A stretch of 64,000 nt of DNA from JADGHX01 sp035760965 (GCA_035760965.1 DASTRY010000039.1:124001-188000), one strand, 5' to 3'. Positions 49,850 through 59,600 are shown, counted from the first letter of the stretch. Numbers and translations are program-made. The notes: a model not told the origin generated them from the letters alone.

Positions 49850-50969
49850 TCGGAAATTGCGGTAGCGCGCTCACCGGCAACGACCGCCGCAGCAGCCGCT
49901 CGATATCGCGCAAGAGCGGCGCCTCGTCCGGTGACACGAGCGACACCGCCCGGCCCGTTCCGCCCGCGCGTGCCGTGCGTCCGATGCGGTGAACGTAGTC
50001 CTCCGGCACGTTCGGCAACTCGTAGTTCACGACCTGCGGCAGCTCTTTGATGTCGAGCCCACGCGCGGCGACTTCGGTCGCAACGAGCGCGATCACCTTG
50101 TTGGCCTTGAAATCCGCGAGCGCACGCACGCGCGCCGACTGACTCTTGTTGCCGTGAATCGCCGCCGAACGAATGCCGTTGTGCTCGAGCTGCTCGGCCA
50201 GGCGATTCGCGCCGTGCTTCGTGCGCGTGAACACCAGCACCTGATGCCAGTTGCCGTCCGAGATGAGATGCGCGAGCAGATGGCGCTTGTGCTCCTTCGA
50301 GACGCGATACACCTGCTGCTCGACACGATCCGCCGTCGCGTTCCGCGCAGCCACTTCGATCGCGACCGGATTGCGCAGAAAGCGGCCCGCGAGCTCACGG
50401 ATGTCATCGGAGTACGTCGCCGAGAACATCAAGTTCTGCCGCACCGGCGGCAGCAGCTTGAAAACCTGCTTGATCTGATGGATGAAGCCCATGTCGAGCA
50501 TGCGATCCGCTTCGTCCAGCACGAAGTGCTGCACGCCGCGCAGGTCGAGCGCACCCTGGTCCTGCAGATCGAGCAGGCGCCCGGGTGTCGCGATGAGCAG
50601 ATCGCACCCGTTGCGGAGCGCTTCGATCTGCGGATGGATGCCCACGCCGCCGAACACGACGACCGTGCGCACGCCGACGTACTTTCCGTACGTGCGCGCG
50701 TTCTCGGCGATCTGCGCCGCCAGCTCGCGCGTCGGCGTCAGCACCGCCGCTCGCGGCGCGCGCTGCGGCGCCGGGCCGCCGAGCTTCTGCAGGATCGGCA
50801 GCACGAACGCCGCCGTCTTGCCGGTGCCCGTCTGGGCGCCGGCGAGCACGTCGCGACCGGAAAGCACCGCGGGGATGGCCTGGGACTGAATGGGGGTCGG
50901 CGTGTCGTAGCCCTTCTCGGCGACGGCACGCAACAGCTCGGGCGCGAGCCCGAGATCGGCAAATGACAT
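49461..50969 (-). CDS. rhlE: DEAD-box RNA helicase RhlE
   Basis: A 502-residue ATP-dependent RNA helicase. All motifs are present in order: AQTGTGKT (Walker A), PTRELAAQ, TPGRLLD, VLDEADRMLDMGF, FSATY, VFTRTKHG and HRIGRTARAG. The Q motif YDTPTPIQSQAI is upstream. From about residue 380 the sequence becomes an Arg/Ser/Gly/Gln-rich tail (SQSERRSQSPRGSQ), usual for RhlE and RNA-binding. That tail region is antisense to the acid phosphatase gene. RhlE works in ribosome maturation and mRNA decay, often in the cold. Confidence 0.95.
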   Translation of the reverse strand: MSFADLGLAPELLRAVAEKGYDTPTPIQSQAIPAVLSGRDVLAGAQTGTGKTAAFVLPILQKLGGPAPQRAPRAAVLTPTRELAAQIAENARTYGKYVGVRTVVVFGGVGIHPQIEALRNGCDLLIATPGRLLDLQDQGALDLRGVQHFVLDEADRMLDMGFIHQIKQVFKLLPPVRQNLMFSATYSDDIRELAGRFLRNPVAIEVAARNATADRVEQQVYRVSKEHKRHLLAHLISDGNWHQVLVFTRTKHGANRLAEQLEHNGIRSAAIHGNKSQSARVRALADFKANKVIALVATEVAARGLDIKELPQVVNYELPNVPEDYVHRIGRTARAGGTGRAVSLVSPDEAPLLRDIERLLRRSLPVSALPQFPISAREPRGPESQRGSQPGERSNGRRSGGRQWPQRDSQSERRSQSPRGSQSQRHSQGEPHSRPQQYSQPSPEEQRPWESPSHAAQPARHHSHSEPRRHSAAPGGAKPGATRSWRPRGRPGSWARHTGRPR

Positions 50970-51169
50970 TGAATAAAAGCCTTTTGATGAGCTCGCGCAT
51001 CGGCATCGCAGCCGCGGCGGTCAGAGCGAGGGAATGTTGAACGTATCGAAGTCGGCCTCTGAGGGGCCTGACGGCGAGCAAACCGGGGCGCTGACCGCGC
51101 GCCCTCTGATTCAAGCGCCGCGCACTCTACAGGCTTTGCGCCCGCACGTCCAACCGCGACAATTCCCGC

Positions 51170-52978
51170 ATGTCCTTGATCACACTTCTGGATGCCCACC
51201 TCGCCTACGGCGACAAGCCTCTGCTCGATGGCGCGCGCTTCGCACTGCAGGCCGGCGAGCGCGTCGGCCTCATCGGCCGCAACGGCACGGGCAAGTCGAC
51301 GCTGCTCAAAGTCATCGCCGGCGCCCTGCAGCTCGATGACGGTGAGCTGCAGCGCCGTGACGGCCTGCGCATCGCCTTCGTCGAGCAGGAACCTGAGATA
51401 CCCGCCGCCGCGACGCTGCGCGAAGGCCTGCTCGCGCAGGCTGCCGTACGCGGCGCGACGCGCACGAGCGACGATCGCGATCGCTGGCGCCTGCAGTCGC
51501 GGCTCGACGAGTATCTGCAGCGCTTCGATCTCGATCCCGAGCGCGATCCGGCGAACAGCTCCGGCGGCGAGAAGAAGCGCGCGGCGCTGGCGCTCGCGCT
51601 CACTCTCGAGCCCGAGCTGCTGCTGCTCGATGAGCCGACGAATCACCTCGACATCGACGGCATCGCGAAGCTCGAAGAGCTGCTGCTGAAGGTGCCGGCG
51701 AGCATCGTCATCACCCACGATCGCGCGTTCCTCGATCGGGTGACGACGCGCATCGTGGAGCTGGACCGCGGCGTGCTGCGCTCGTATCCCGGCAACTTCG
51801 CCGCCTACGAGTCGCGCAAGACCGAGGAGCTCGCCGCGGAAGAGGTGGCCAATCGCCGCTTCGACAAGTTCTGGGCGCAGGAAGAAATCTGGATTCGCAA
51901 GGGCGTCGAGGCGCGCCGCACGCGCAACGAAGGCCGCGTGAAGCGCCTCGAGCGGCTGCGCGTCGAGCGCGCCGAGCGGCGCGAGCGGCTCGGCAACGTG
52001 AAGCTGAGCCTCGATGCCGGCGAGCGCTCCGGCAAGCTCGTTGCGGAGCTGACGGACGTGACGAAGCGCTTCGGCGAACGCGTCGTGCTGGATCGGGTAT
52101 CGGCGCGCATCATGCGCGGCGATCGCGTCGGGCTCATCGGTGCGAACGGCGCCGGCAAGTCGACGCTGATCCGCGTGATTCTCGGCGAGCTGCCGCCGGA
52201 CAGCGGCACGGTGAAGCTCGGCACCAACCTGCAGATCGCCTACTTCGACCAGCTGCGCGAGCAGCTCGATCCCGAACGCAGCGTCGCCGAGACGATCAGC
52301 CCGGGCTCGGACTGGGTGGAGATCGCAGGCGAGCGCAAGCACGTCGTCACGTACCTGGCGGACTTCCTGTTCCCGACGCAGCGCGCGAAATCACCCGTGA
52401 AGATGCTCTCGGGCGGCGAGCGCAACCGGCTGCTGCTCGCGCGGTTGTTCGCGCGCCCCGCGAACTTCATCGTGCTCGATGAGCCGACGAATGATCTCGA
52501 CATCGAGTCGCTGGAGCTGCTGGAGCAGAAGCTGCAGGAATATCCGGGGACGTTGCTGCTCGTGAGCCACGATCGACGCTTTCTCGACAATGTCGTGACG
52601 CAGACGATTGCTGCGGAAGGCGACGGCCGTTGGCGCGAGTATGTCGGCGGCTACACGGACTGGGTGGCGCAGCGGCCAAAGCCCGTTCGTGCGCCGGCGT
52701 CGAAGCCCGCAGCCGCGGCGCCTGTTCGCGAGAAGGCCAAAACCAAGCTCAGCTACAAGGAGCAGCGCGAGCTCGCGGCCCTGCCCGAAGAGATCGAAGC
52801 GCTGGAACGCGAGCAAAGCGAGATCAACTCGCGCATGAGCAGCGCGGAGTATCACCGGCAAGGAGGCGAACGCATTCGCGAGGATCGCAAGCGCCTGGAG
52901 GAGATCGAGGCGCTGCTGCTCGACAAATTTGCGCGCTGGGAGGCGTTGGAAGAGCTGCGCGGCAGCCTGGGCGCCTAG
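51170..52978 (+). CDS. uup: ABC-F family ATPase Uup
   Basis: A 602-residue soluble protein with two ATPase domains. Walker A GRNGTGKST at about 37-45 and GANGAGKST in the second half; signatures SSGGEKKR and LSGGERNR; Walker B LLLLDEPTNHLDID and IVLDEPTNDLDIE. The C-terminal 100 residues form a coiled coil (LEREQSEINSRMSSAEYHRQ), the DNA- or RNA-binding part typical of Uup. E. coli Uup affects transposon excision and ribosome function. It starts 200 bp from rhlE in the opposite direction. Confidence 0.95.
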   Translation: MSLITLLDAHLAYGDKPLLDGARFALQAGERVGLIGRNGTGKSTLLKVIAGALQLDDGELQRRDGLRIAFVEQEPEIPAAATLREGLLAQAAVRGATRTSDDRDRWRLQSRLDEYLQRFDLDPERDPANSSGGEKKRAALALALTLEPELLLLDEPTNHLDIDGIAKLEELLLKVPASIVITHDRAFLDRVTTRIVELDRGVLRSYPGNFAAYESRKTEELAAEEVANRRFDKFWAQEEIWIRKGVEARRTRNEGRVKRLERLRVERAERRERLGNVKLSLDAGERSGKLVAELTDVTKRFGERVVLDRVSARIMRGDRVGLIGANGAGKSTLIRVILGELPPDSGTVKLGTNLQIAYFDQLREQLDPERSVAETISPGSDWVEIAGERKHVVTYLADFLFPTQRAKSPVKMLSGGERNRLLLARLFARPANFIVLDEPTNDLDIESLELLEQKLQEYPGTLLLVSHDRRFLDNVVTQTIAAEGDGRWREYVGGYTDWVAQRPKPVRAPASKPAAAAPVREKAKTKLSYKEQRELAALPEEIEALEREQSEINSRMSSAEYHRQGGERIREDRKRLEEIEALLLDKFARWEALEELRGSLGA

Positions 52979-53002
52979 CCAGCGAGACGCGCGCGAGCGG
53001 TT

Positions 53003-56000
53003 CTACCCAACCGCTCTCGCAGGGACGCCCGTCGCCAGTTCGTGCAGCGCCGCGCACACGCGCTCGCTCTCGCGCGTCATCTCCGCGAGCCGCTTTTCCA
53101 GCTCGCTGCGCGCGAAGCGGCCGCCGGCCCGCTCCAGCTCCGCCGACTGCTCGCGCAAGCGTTCCGCATGCAAGTTCGCGCTTGCGCCCTTGAGCGCATG
53201 AGCGGCCTTCGCGAGCGCCGCGTAGTTGCCGGTCGCCGCCGCGGCTCGCATCTGCGCAAACAGCTCCGCGCTGCTGCTCGCAAAGGTCTCGGCGATCGAG
53301 CGGAAGAACTCCGCATCGTCCCCAGCCATCTCGCGCAACTGCGCGACATCGAGCGGCGGCCCCTCGGGCACGGCGGTGAGGATCTCGGAAACGGCGGTCG
53401 CATCGAGTGGCGCGGACTCGTTCAGCGCCAGCCCATGTCGTTCCAGGACGTCCTGGAGCGCATCGACCGCCAACGGTTTGGTCAGCAGGCCGTCCATGCC
53501 TGCTTCGAGGCAGCGCTCGAGCTGACCCGTCATCGCATTCGCCGTGAGCGCGACGATCGGCGTGCGCCGCCGCCCGGCCTCCCGATCGCGAATCTCGCGT
53601 GTCGCGGTGTAGCCGTCCATGATCGGCATCTGCACGTCCATCAGCACGAGATCGAAGCCGCCCTGCTCCCATTCGGTGAGGCACTCGACGCCGTTCCCGG
53701 CGACCACCACCTGGCAGCCGAGCCTTTCCAGAAAGCGCTGCGCGACCTTCTGATTGACGATGTTGTCCTCGACCAGCAGCACCCGCCCGCCGAAGCGCTT
53801 CGTGGCGGAGTGCTCGTGCACCGCGTTCGTCGTGACGATCGGATGCGTCTGCGCGTGGAATTCCTGCGCATCGTGCGCCAGCACCTTCTCGAGGCAGACG
53901 AGCAGCTCGCGCGCCTTCACCGGCTTCGACAAGTAGCCGGCGAAGCCGAGCGCGGCGAAGCGCCGCATGTCGCCGTGCCGATCCATCGAGGTGAGCAGCA
54001 CGACGCGCGCCTGTGACAGCCGCGGGTCGGAGTTGATCTCGGCACCGAGCATCGCGCCATCCATGTCCGGCATCTGATAGTCGACGATCACGAGATCGAA
54101 GGGCCGCCCGTTGCTGATCGCCACCCGCATGGTCGCGAGCGCATCGCGCGCACCGGACGCGAGCTTCACGTCGTAGCCGGCATGAGTGAGATGCGCGGCG
54201 AGGACGCGTCGGTTGGTCGCGTTGTCATCGACGACCAGCACGCGCCGCCCCGCGCATTTCACGGGCCGCTCCGCCGGCGGTGCGGCCGTCGCCACGCGCT
54301 GCATCGGCAGCGTGAACCAGAAGCGCGAGCCCTTGCCGAGCGTGCTGTCCGCGCCGACCTCGCCGCCCATCATCTCGACGAGCCGGCGCACGATCGACAG
54401 CCCGAGGCCCGTACCGCCGAAGTGGCGTGTCGTCGACGAATCCGCCTGCACGAACGGCTGGAACAGCGACGGCATCGTCTCCGGCGCGATGCCGATGCCG
54501 GTGTCGCGCACCTCGAAGCGCACCACGGCGCAGCTGTCTCGATTTTCGAGCAGCGACACCTCCGCCGCGATCTCGCCCGTGTGCGTGAACTTGATGGCAT
54601 TGCCGAGCAGGTTGATCAGACATTGGCGGATGCGCTGCGGGTCGCCGCGGACGCATGCCGGCACGTCCGGATGCACGTGCACGATCAGCTCGAGCCCCTT
54701 CGCCGCCGCCTGGAACGCCATGGTGGCGGCGATGTCCTCGATATTCGAGGGCAAATCCATCTCGATGCTCTCGATGTCGAGCTTGCCGGCCTCGATCTTC
54801 GAGAAATCGAGCAGATCGTTGATCACGGTCAGCAGCGAATCGGCGCTCGTGCGGATCATGTCCGCGTAGTCGCGCTGCGTGCCATCGAGCGGTGTGTCCA
54901 GCAGCAGGCTCGTCATGCCGATGATGCCGTTCATCGGCGTGCGGATCTCGTGGCTCACGTTCGCGAGGAACGCGCTCTTCGCCTGGTTCGCGGCCTGCGC
55001 CACCTCGGACGCGCGCACCAGCGCATCGCGCGCCTCGCGCGCCTCGGTCACATCCTGCATCGAGCCCGACGCGCGGTAGTGCGCGCCGCGGTAGTTGGAT
55101 TCGGGCTTGCCGCGCAAGCGAAACCAGCGATATTCGCCGGACTTGCGGCGCAGGCGGACTTCGAGATCGATGCCGCGGTCTTCCGCGATCGCCTGCTGCA
55201 CCTCTGCGTCGGAGCGCGCCAGATCGTCCGGGTGCACGCGATCGCGCAGGGCGGTATTGCTGTCGCCGAGCTCGCCGACCTCGAACCCGAGCAGCTCGTG
55301 CATGCGCGGCGACATCCACAGCTTGCCGGTGGCCATGTCCACTTCCCACAGGCCGTCCTGGGTACCGCGAATTGCGCGCTCGAAGCGCTCCTGCGTGAGA
55401 CGCAGCGCATCCTCGGCGAGCTTCTGCTTGGTGATGTCCTGAATCGAGCCGGACAGCAGCGTCGCGACGCCGTGCGCATCGCGCTGCGCGTTGCCGCGCA
55501 GGTGGAACCAGCGGTACTCGCCGCCTTTGCAGCGAATCCGCAGCTCGAGATCGTGCTCGCCCTGTCCGGCGAGGTGCGCGCGTGCGATTTGAATGGCCCG
55601 CTCGAGGTCCTCCGGATGGAGGATCGCGTTGACGTCGTCCAGGGTGTCGAGACGGATCTCGCCGGGTGCGTAGCCGAGGAGCGCGTAGTAGTTCGACGAG
55701 GCCCAGTGCTTGCGCGTACGGACGTCCAGCTCCCAGTGCCCCTCCTGCACCGAAAACGAGGCTCGCTCGAGCCGCTGCTTCGCCGTCTCGAGCTCCTGCG
55801 CCTGCGCCTCGAGCCGCTCCGCGGCCTCGACCTCCTCGGTGATGTCGCGAGTTGCGCCGAGCGCGCGCAGCGGCCGGCCCGCCGCGTCGCGGAAGAAGCG
55901 TTGATAGACCTGATAGTGGCGCAGGCGGCCGTCCGGTCCGCGCCGTCGCATGCGCGAGGACAGCGCCTCCGCGCCTTCATCCAGCGCCCGCAGCGTCGCG

Positions 56001-56245
56001 ACGCGCATGGCTTCGGCGTCTTCCGGAACGATCTGCTCCATCAGCAGGCGGTGCGCGGCCTCCATGTCCAGCTCGCTGCTGGAGACACCATCGATGCTAT
56101 CGACCCACGTGAACTTGCCCGTGACGTACGAGAACTCCCAGCACTGCAGGCCGGCGGCCTGGATGGCCACACTCAGCCGCTCGAGCAACTCGCGCTGCGA
56201 AACATCGTCCGGCGATGGGAGCGCCGTCGGGTTTTGGGCTGCCAA
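53003..56245 (-). CDS. Soluble hybrid sensor histidine kinase (PAS x3, HisKA, 2 REC, HPt)
   Basis: A 1080-residue phosphorelay kinase without membrane segments. Three PAS/PAC modules lie at about 30-145, 165-275 and 285-405, the latter two with EYRWFHLRG and EYRWFRLRG PAC signatures. The phospho-acceptor His432 is in ANVSHEIRTPMNG, and the ATPase has LINLLGNAIKF and FGGTGLGLSI. Two receivers follow (IVDYQMPDMDG and LMDVQMPIMDG), then an HPt helix with AHALKGAS. TTG start with GGAG upstream. A cytosolic signal such as redox or a small molecule is implied. No cognate response regulator is adjacent. Confidence 0.93.
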   Translation of the reverse strand: MAAQNPTALPSPDDVSQRELLERLSVAIQAAGLQCWEFSYVTGKFTWVDSIDGVSSSELDMEAAHRLLMEQIVPEDAEAMRVATLRALDEGAEALSSRMRRRGPDGRLRHYQVYQRFFRDAAGRPLRALGATRDITEEVEAAERLEAQAQELETAKQRLERASFSVQEGHWELDVRTRKHWASSNYYALLGYAPGEIRLDTLDDVNAILHPEDLERAIQIARAHLAGQGEHDLELRIRCKGGEYRWFHLRGNAQRDAHGVATLLSGSIQDITKQKLAEDALRLTQERFERAIRGTQDGLWEVDMATGKLWMSPRMHELLGFEVGELGDSNTALRDRVHPDDLARSDAEVQQAIAEDRGIDLEVRLRRKSGEYRWFRLRGKPESNYRGAHYRASGSMQDVTEAREARDALVRASEVAQAANQAKSAFLANVSHEIRTPMNGIIGMTSLLLDTPLDGTQRDYADMIRTSADSLLTVINDLLDFSKIEAGKLDIESIEMDLPSNIEDIAATMAFQAAAKGLELIVHVHPDVPACVRGDPQRIRQCLINLLGNAIKFTHTGEIAAEVSLLENRDSCAVVRFEVRDTGIGIAPETMPSLFQPFVQADSSTTRHFGGTGLGLSIVRRLVEMMGGEVGADSTLGKGSRFWFTLPMQRVATAAPPAERPVKCAGRRVLVVDDNATNRRVLAAHLTHAGYDVKLASGARDALATMRVAISNGRPFDLVIVDYQMPDMDGAMLGAEINSDPRLSQARVVLLTSMDRHGDMRRFAALGFAGYLSKPVKARELLVCLEKVLAHDAQEFHAQTHPIVTTNAVHEHSATKRFGGRVLLVEDNIVNQKVAQRFLERLGCQVVVAGNGVECLTEWEQGGFDLVLMDVQMPIMDGYTATREIRDREAGRRRTPIVALTANAMTGQLERCLEAGMDGLLTKPLAVDALQDVLERHGLALNESAPLDATAVSEILTAVPEGPPLDVAQLREMAGDDAEFFRSIAETFASSSAELFAQMRAAAATGNYAALAKAAHALKGASANLHAERLREQSAELERAGGRFARSELEKRLAEMTRESERVCAALHELATGVPARAVG

Positions 56246-56378
56246 TGCAGGCTCCGCCGGGGATCGGAACGGGCGGACTCTAGCAGCGCCCCGCTCGCGC
56301 TCCAGCGGACACCATCACAGGTTAAGGGTGTTTTCTTTTCCGGACAGGCAAATGTGTGACGCATCCCGCGGGCAGGCG

Positions 56379-56696
56379 CTACCCGTGGGGGTCGTCCGGC
56401 GGCGGCCCGAGCGCGGTGAGCAGGATGTCGTGCAGCGTACGGAAATCGCTCGCCCAGAAGGCCTCACCCATGGCCGCCCGCAGCTCGGCGATGGTCACGC
56501 GCGCCCGGCGCAGCTCCTCGATGGCCGCGACCGTATCGCGTGCCAGGTTCTTGAGCGTGTTGGCCGGCGGGAGATTGCTCTCGTCGGTCCCATGCCAGCG
56601 CCGCAACTGGTCGAGGCGCTCGTCATCGAGCACGGGCGCCCTATGCGCGTCCGCGGGCGAGGCATCCGACCGCGCGGGATCCACCTGCATGTCCAT
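56379..56696 (-). CDS. Small conserved-looking hypothetical protein
   Basis: About 105 residues, acidic N-terminus and a helical middle with ANTLKNLARDTVAAIEELRR and FRTLHDILLTALG. I do not recognise the family. The ATG at 56696 has GGAG upstream; the longer GTG start at 56708 is also open. Codon use matches the neighbours. It lies upstream of the hybrid kinase gene on the same strand, 133 bp away, and that gap has a purine/pyrimidine-asymmetric, AT-richer stretch that could hold the kinase promoter. Confidence 0.55.
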   Translation of the reverse strand: MDMQVDPARSDASPADAHRAPVLDDERLDQLRRWHGTDESNLPPANTLKNLARDTVAAIEELRRARVTIAELRAAMGEAFWASDFRTLHDILLTALGPPPDDPHG

Positions 56697-56821
56697 ACCG
56701 TCGTTCACTCCGCACCGGTGCCCATTGTGACAGGTGCGCAGGATGCGCTATCACGTGAAATCAGATGCGCACTCTACAACGGCGTTCCCGGCACACAGAG
56801 ATGGTGCATGTCCCGAGGACG

Positions 56822-57760
56822 ATGCACCGCCGGGATGCGCTGCTCGGCGGTTTGTCGTTGTGCTGTTCGCCTGCGCTCACATGGGCGCCCAACGCCGATC
56901 CGCCTCCGGCGCCGCTCGCGGTGGAGCGAGTGGCCGACGGCATCTTCTTCCGTCCCGGCGTCGACGAAGACGCGAGTGCGGCCAACGAAGGCGGGATCGC
57001 GAACGTCGGCTTCGTCGTGGGCCGTCGCGCGGTAGCGGTGTTCGATCCGGGCGGCAGCCTCATCGACGGCCAACGATTACGCGCGGCCGTGCGGCGCACG
57101 ACGCCGCTGCCGGTTCGCTACGTCGTTCTCTCTCACGGTCACCCGGATCACATCTTCGGCGCCCAGGCGTTCGCGGCGGATCACGCCCAGGTGGTCGGGC
57201 ATCAGCGGCTGCCTGCAATGCTGGCCGCGCGCGGCGAGTACTACCGCAAACGGCTTGCTTCCGCCGTCGGCGCGGACCGCGCCGGCACCGTCGTGATGCC
57301 GACGGTGCTCGTGCGTGACCGGACCGAGCTGGATCTCGGCGGTCGCACGCTCCTCCTCACCGCCCATCCGGTCGCGCACACGGATAACGACTTGACGGCG
57401 CTGGACTCGCAGACCGGGACGCTGCTCGCCGGGGACCTGCTGTTCGTCCGGCGCATTCCGTCGCTGGACGGGAGCCTGCGCGGCTGGCTCGACGTCCTGG
57501 CGACGCTGAAAGCCACGCCCGCTCGGCGCGCCGTCCCCGGCCACGGGCCGACGGGCGTAGACTGGCCGGGCGCGAGCGCGGACCTCGAACGGTATCTCGG
57601 CGTGCTGCTCAACGAGACCCGCGACGCGATCCGCAAGGGCATCCCGATCGAAGAAGCCGTGGATGCCATCGGCCGGTCCGAGCGCGGCCGCTGGGCGCTC
57701 TTCGACGCGTACCACGGGGGCAACGTCACTCACGCCTACAAGGAGCTCGAATGGGAATGA
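56822..57760 (+). CDS. MBL-fold zinc hydrolase of quinoprotein relay type
   Basis: A 312-residue exported metallohydrolase. MHRRDALLGGLSLCCSPAL contains RRDALLGG, a Tat-like signal, so it is probably folded before export. The metal motif HGHPDH (105-110) is complete, with VAHTDNDLTALD and VPGHGPTGVDW supplying the remaining ligands. The layout matches the zinc metallohydrolases annotated with PQQ-dependent quinoproteins (SoxH-like, TIGR04558/04559; from memory). The gene is translationally coupled to the SoxYZ-rhodanese fusion, overlapping by 10 bases. The alternative start at 56801 would add seven residues. Confidence 0.85.
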   Translation: MHRRDALLGGLSLCCSPALTWAPNADPPPAPLAVERVADGIFFRPGVDEDASAANEGGIANVGFVVGRRAVAVFDPGGSLIDGQRLRAAVRRTTPLPVRYVVLSHGHPDHIFGAQAFAADHAQVVGHQRLPAMLAARGEYYRKRLASAVGADRAGTVVMPTVLVRDRTELDLGGRTLLLTAHPVAHTDNDLTALDSQTGTLLAGDLLFVRRIPSLDGSLRGWLDVLATLKATPARRAVPGHGPTGVDWPGASADLERYLGVLLNETRDAIRKGIPIEEAVDAIGRSERGRWALFDAYHGGNVTHAYKELEWE

Positions 57761-59214
57761 AACGACACCCACGCCGTTCGCGCCATCCTTCCTGGCTGAC
57801 GGCACTGCTGTTCATCGTCGCGATCTGCGCGGCGCCGGCCCTGGCGCTCGCCGCCGAATCCGGCTCGCTGCCGAACGCCGTCACTTCCATGAGCGCGGCG
57901 GACATCGAGGGCACCGCACCGCCCGACGATGCCTCGCGCATCGAGCGCTGGAATGCCCTGAAGGAAGCGATCTTCGGCAAGCGCGAAGTGATGGAAGGCA
58001 GCGCGGTCGTGCAGCTCGACGCGCCTCCGCGCGCGCTCGACGCCGCGCTCGTACCGCTCACGCTGAACATCGTCGGCGGCAAGCAGGTGAAGGCGGCCTA
58101 CGTCGTCATCGACAACAATCCCTCGCCGCTCGCCGCGCACATCACTTTCGGGCCGAAGGCGGATCCGAGCACGTTGAAGCTGCGTGTGCGCGTGAACGAA
58201 TACACGCTCATCCATGCAGTCGCCGAGGCGCAGGACGGAAAGCTGTACGGCGTCTCGAAATTCGTGAAGGCGGCCGGCGGCTGCTCCGCGCCGGCGGGTC
58301 CCGACGAGAGCGAGGCGCTGCGCGATCTCGGGCAGATGAAGGTGCGCCTGCTCGGCCCGTTCACGCCCGGCAAGCCGTTGCAGGCGCAGCTCATGGTGCG
58401 GCACCCGAACTTCAACGGCATGCAGATGAATCAGATCACGCGCATGTACACGCCCGCGCGCTTCATCAAGACCACCGAGGTGAGCTACGAAGGCGCGAAC
58501 GTGTTCCGGCTGGAGTCGGACATCTCGATGAGCACCGATCCCGTCGTGACCTTCGGCTTCGTGCCGCGGAACGCCGGGAAGCTGCACGTCCGCGTGGTCG
58601 ACAGCGAGGACAAGACCTTCGAGGGCAGCTTCGATGTGCCGGCGAGCGGCGGGCCCTCCGCGAGCGGGCCGGCCGCGGCAGATGCCGGCGCGGTGCCGGA
58701 GCCCGCGGATTTCTGGACGGGCCCTGTCAACTCCGCCACGCCTCGCACGCTCACCGGCGCCACTGTGATCCGTGCACCCGACCTCGCTGCGCTGCTGAAG
58801 ACCGACCGCGCCGTCCTCGTGGACGTGTCGAATTCGCCGCCGCGCCCCGACAAGCTGGCCCCGCAAGCGATATGGATGCCGCCGCCCCATCCCGTGATCC
58901 CCGGCAGCTTGTGGCTCGCCGGTGCGGGTGCGGGCTCGCTGGATGAGGCGGCCGAACGCTTCTATGAGCGGCGGCTCGGCGAAGCGACGGGGCACGATCT
59001 CGACCGACCCGTCGTCGTCTATTGCCACGAGCGCTGCTGGCTCAGCTGGAATGCGGCGAAGCGCGCCATCCGCTACGGCTATCGCCGCGTGTACTGGTTT
59101 CCGGACGGCATCGAGGGCTGGCAGAAGGCGGGCTTCAGCACCGCGGTGGCGCAGCCCGAACTGCTACCGGGTCAGCGCGAGTCGCACGACACCGTACAGG
59201 TCGCCCACGAGTAG
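57751..59214 (+). CDS. Fusion: SoxY-like + SoxZ-like carrier + CxxxCW rhodanese
   Basis: A 487-residue exported three-part protein. A signal peptide covers about 14-35. A SoxY-like domain runs to about 185 and has the carrier cysteine in AAGGCSAP (Cys178). A SoxZ-like immunoglobulin fold follows at about 190-298, with MRHPNFNGMQ-type segments. After a flexible linker comes a rhodanese-like domain (about 335-470) with CHERCW (Cys425, Cys429, Trp430) and SWNAAKRAIRYGY, as in the PQQ-dependent catabolism-associated CXXCW proteins. In relatives these are separate genes. AAGGAG precedes the ATG. No quinoprotein dehydrogenase lies within the window. Confidence 0.87.
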   Translation: MGMKRHPRRSRHPSWLTALLFIVAICAAPALALAAESGSLPNAVTSMSAADIEGTAPPDDASRIERWNALKEAIFGKREVMEGSAVVQLDAPPRALDAALVPLTLNIVGGKQVKAAYVVIDNNPSPLAAHITFGPKADPSTLKLRVRVNEYTLIHAVAEAQDGKLYGVSKFVKAAGGCSAPAGPDESEALRDLGQMKVRLLGPFTPGKPLQAQLMVRHPNFNGMQMNQITRMYTPARFIKTTEVSYEGANVFRLESDISMSTDPVVTFGFVPRNAGKLHVRVVDSEDKTFEGSFDVPASGGPSASGPAAADAGAVPEPADFWTGPVNSATPRTLTGATVIRAPDLAALLKTDRAVLVDVSNSPPRPDKLAPQAIWMPPPHPVIPGSLWLAGAGAGSLDEAAERFYERRLGEATGHDLDRPVVVYCHERCWLSWNAAKRAIRYGYRRVYWFPDGIEGWQKAGFSTAVAQPELLPGQRESHDTVQVAHE

Positions 59215-59553
59215 GATGACGACTACCAAGAAGGAAAGACCCGCACCGATTTCGCGCGTCCGCGGGTCGCGCACGTACTGAAAGACGTACAGGAAGCGCG
59301 CGGCGATGAACACGATGCCGAGCGCCGTCGCCCACGTCTGACTGATCCACCAGCCGTAGAGCCACACCCCCGGCACGAACGCGATCAGCATTTCCAGCGA
59401 GTTCGCGTGCGCCCGAAACAGCCGCTCGAAGGTGGGATGCCCGCTGGTCGCGGGGGCACTGATGCCGAAGCGCCCGCGCGCGATCCCCACCGCCATGCCG
59501 AGCGCAATGTACTGCAGAAGTGCGATCAGCACGACCGCCGTCACCCACAACAT
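59164..59553 (-). CDS. MAPEG family membrane protein
   Basis: A 129-residue, four-helix membrane protein. RGRFGISAPATSGHPTFERL and FRAHANSLEMLIAFVPGVWL carry the family's ERxFRAHxNxxE signature, the glutathione-linked active region; FIAARFLYVFQY follows. An AGGAGG ribosome site precedes the ATG. The 3' end overlaps the SoxYZ-rhodanese gene by 51 bp in antisense. Bacterial MAPEGs may have glutathione transferase or peroxidase activity; the role here is unknown. Confidence 0.93.
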   Translation of the reverse strand: MLWVTAVVLIALLQYIALGMAVGIARGRFGISAPATSGHPTFERLFRAHANSLEMLIAFVPGVWLYGWWISQTWATALGIVFIAARFLYVFQYVRDPRTREIGAGLSFLVVVILLVGDLYGVVRLALTR

Positions 59554-59600
59554 TGGAGCGCCTCCTGGATGCTAGGCGCGCATTGTCGCGTACATTCGCA

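Noticed and set aside
48727..49992. A frame with a striking Cys-rich segment near 49600-49800, which could suggest a metal-binding protein
   Set aside because: The segment is the third reading of the same repetitive GCGAGT-like DNA that encodes the Ala-rich phosphatase tail and the Arg/Ser-rich helicase tail. The cysteines come from TGC/TGT codons created by that repeat, and the frame has no start context.
54182..56359. A 725-residue plus-strand frame opposite the hybrid kinase
   Set aside because: The kinase on the other strand has complete HisKA, ATPase, receiver and HPt motifs. The opposite frame is Arg/Leu-rich with no domain or ribosome site.
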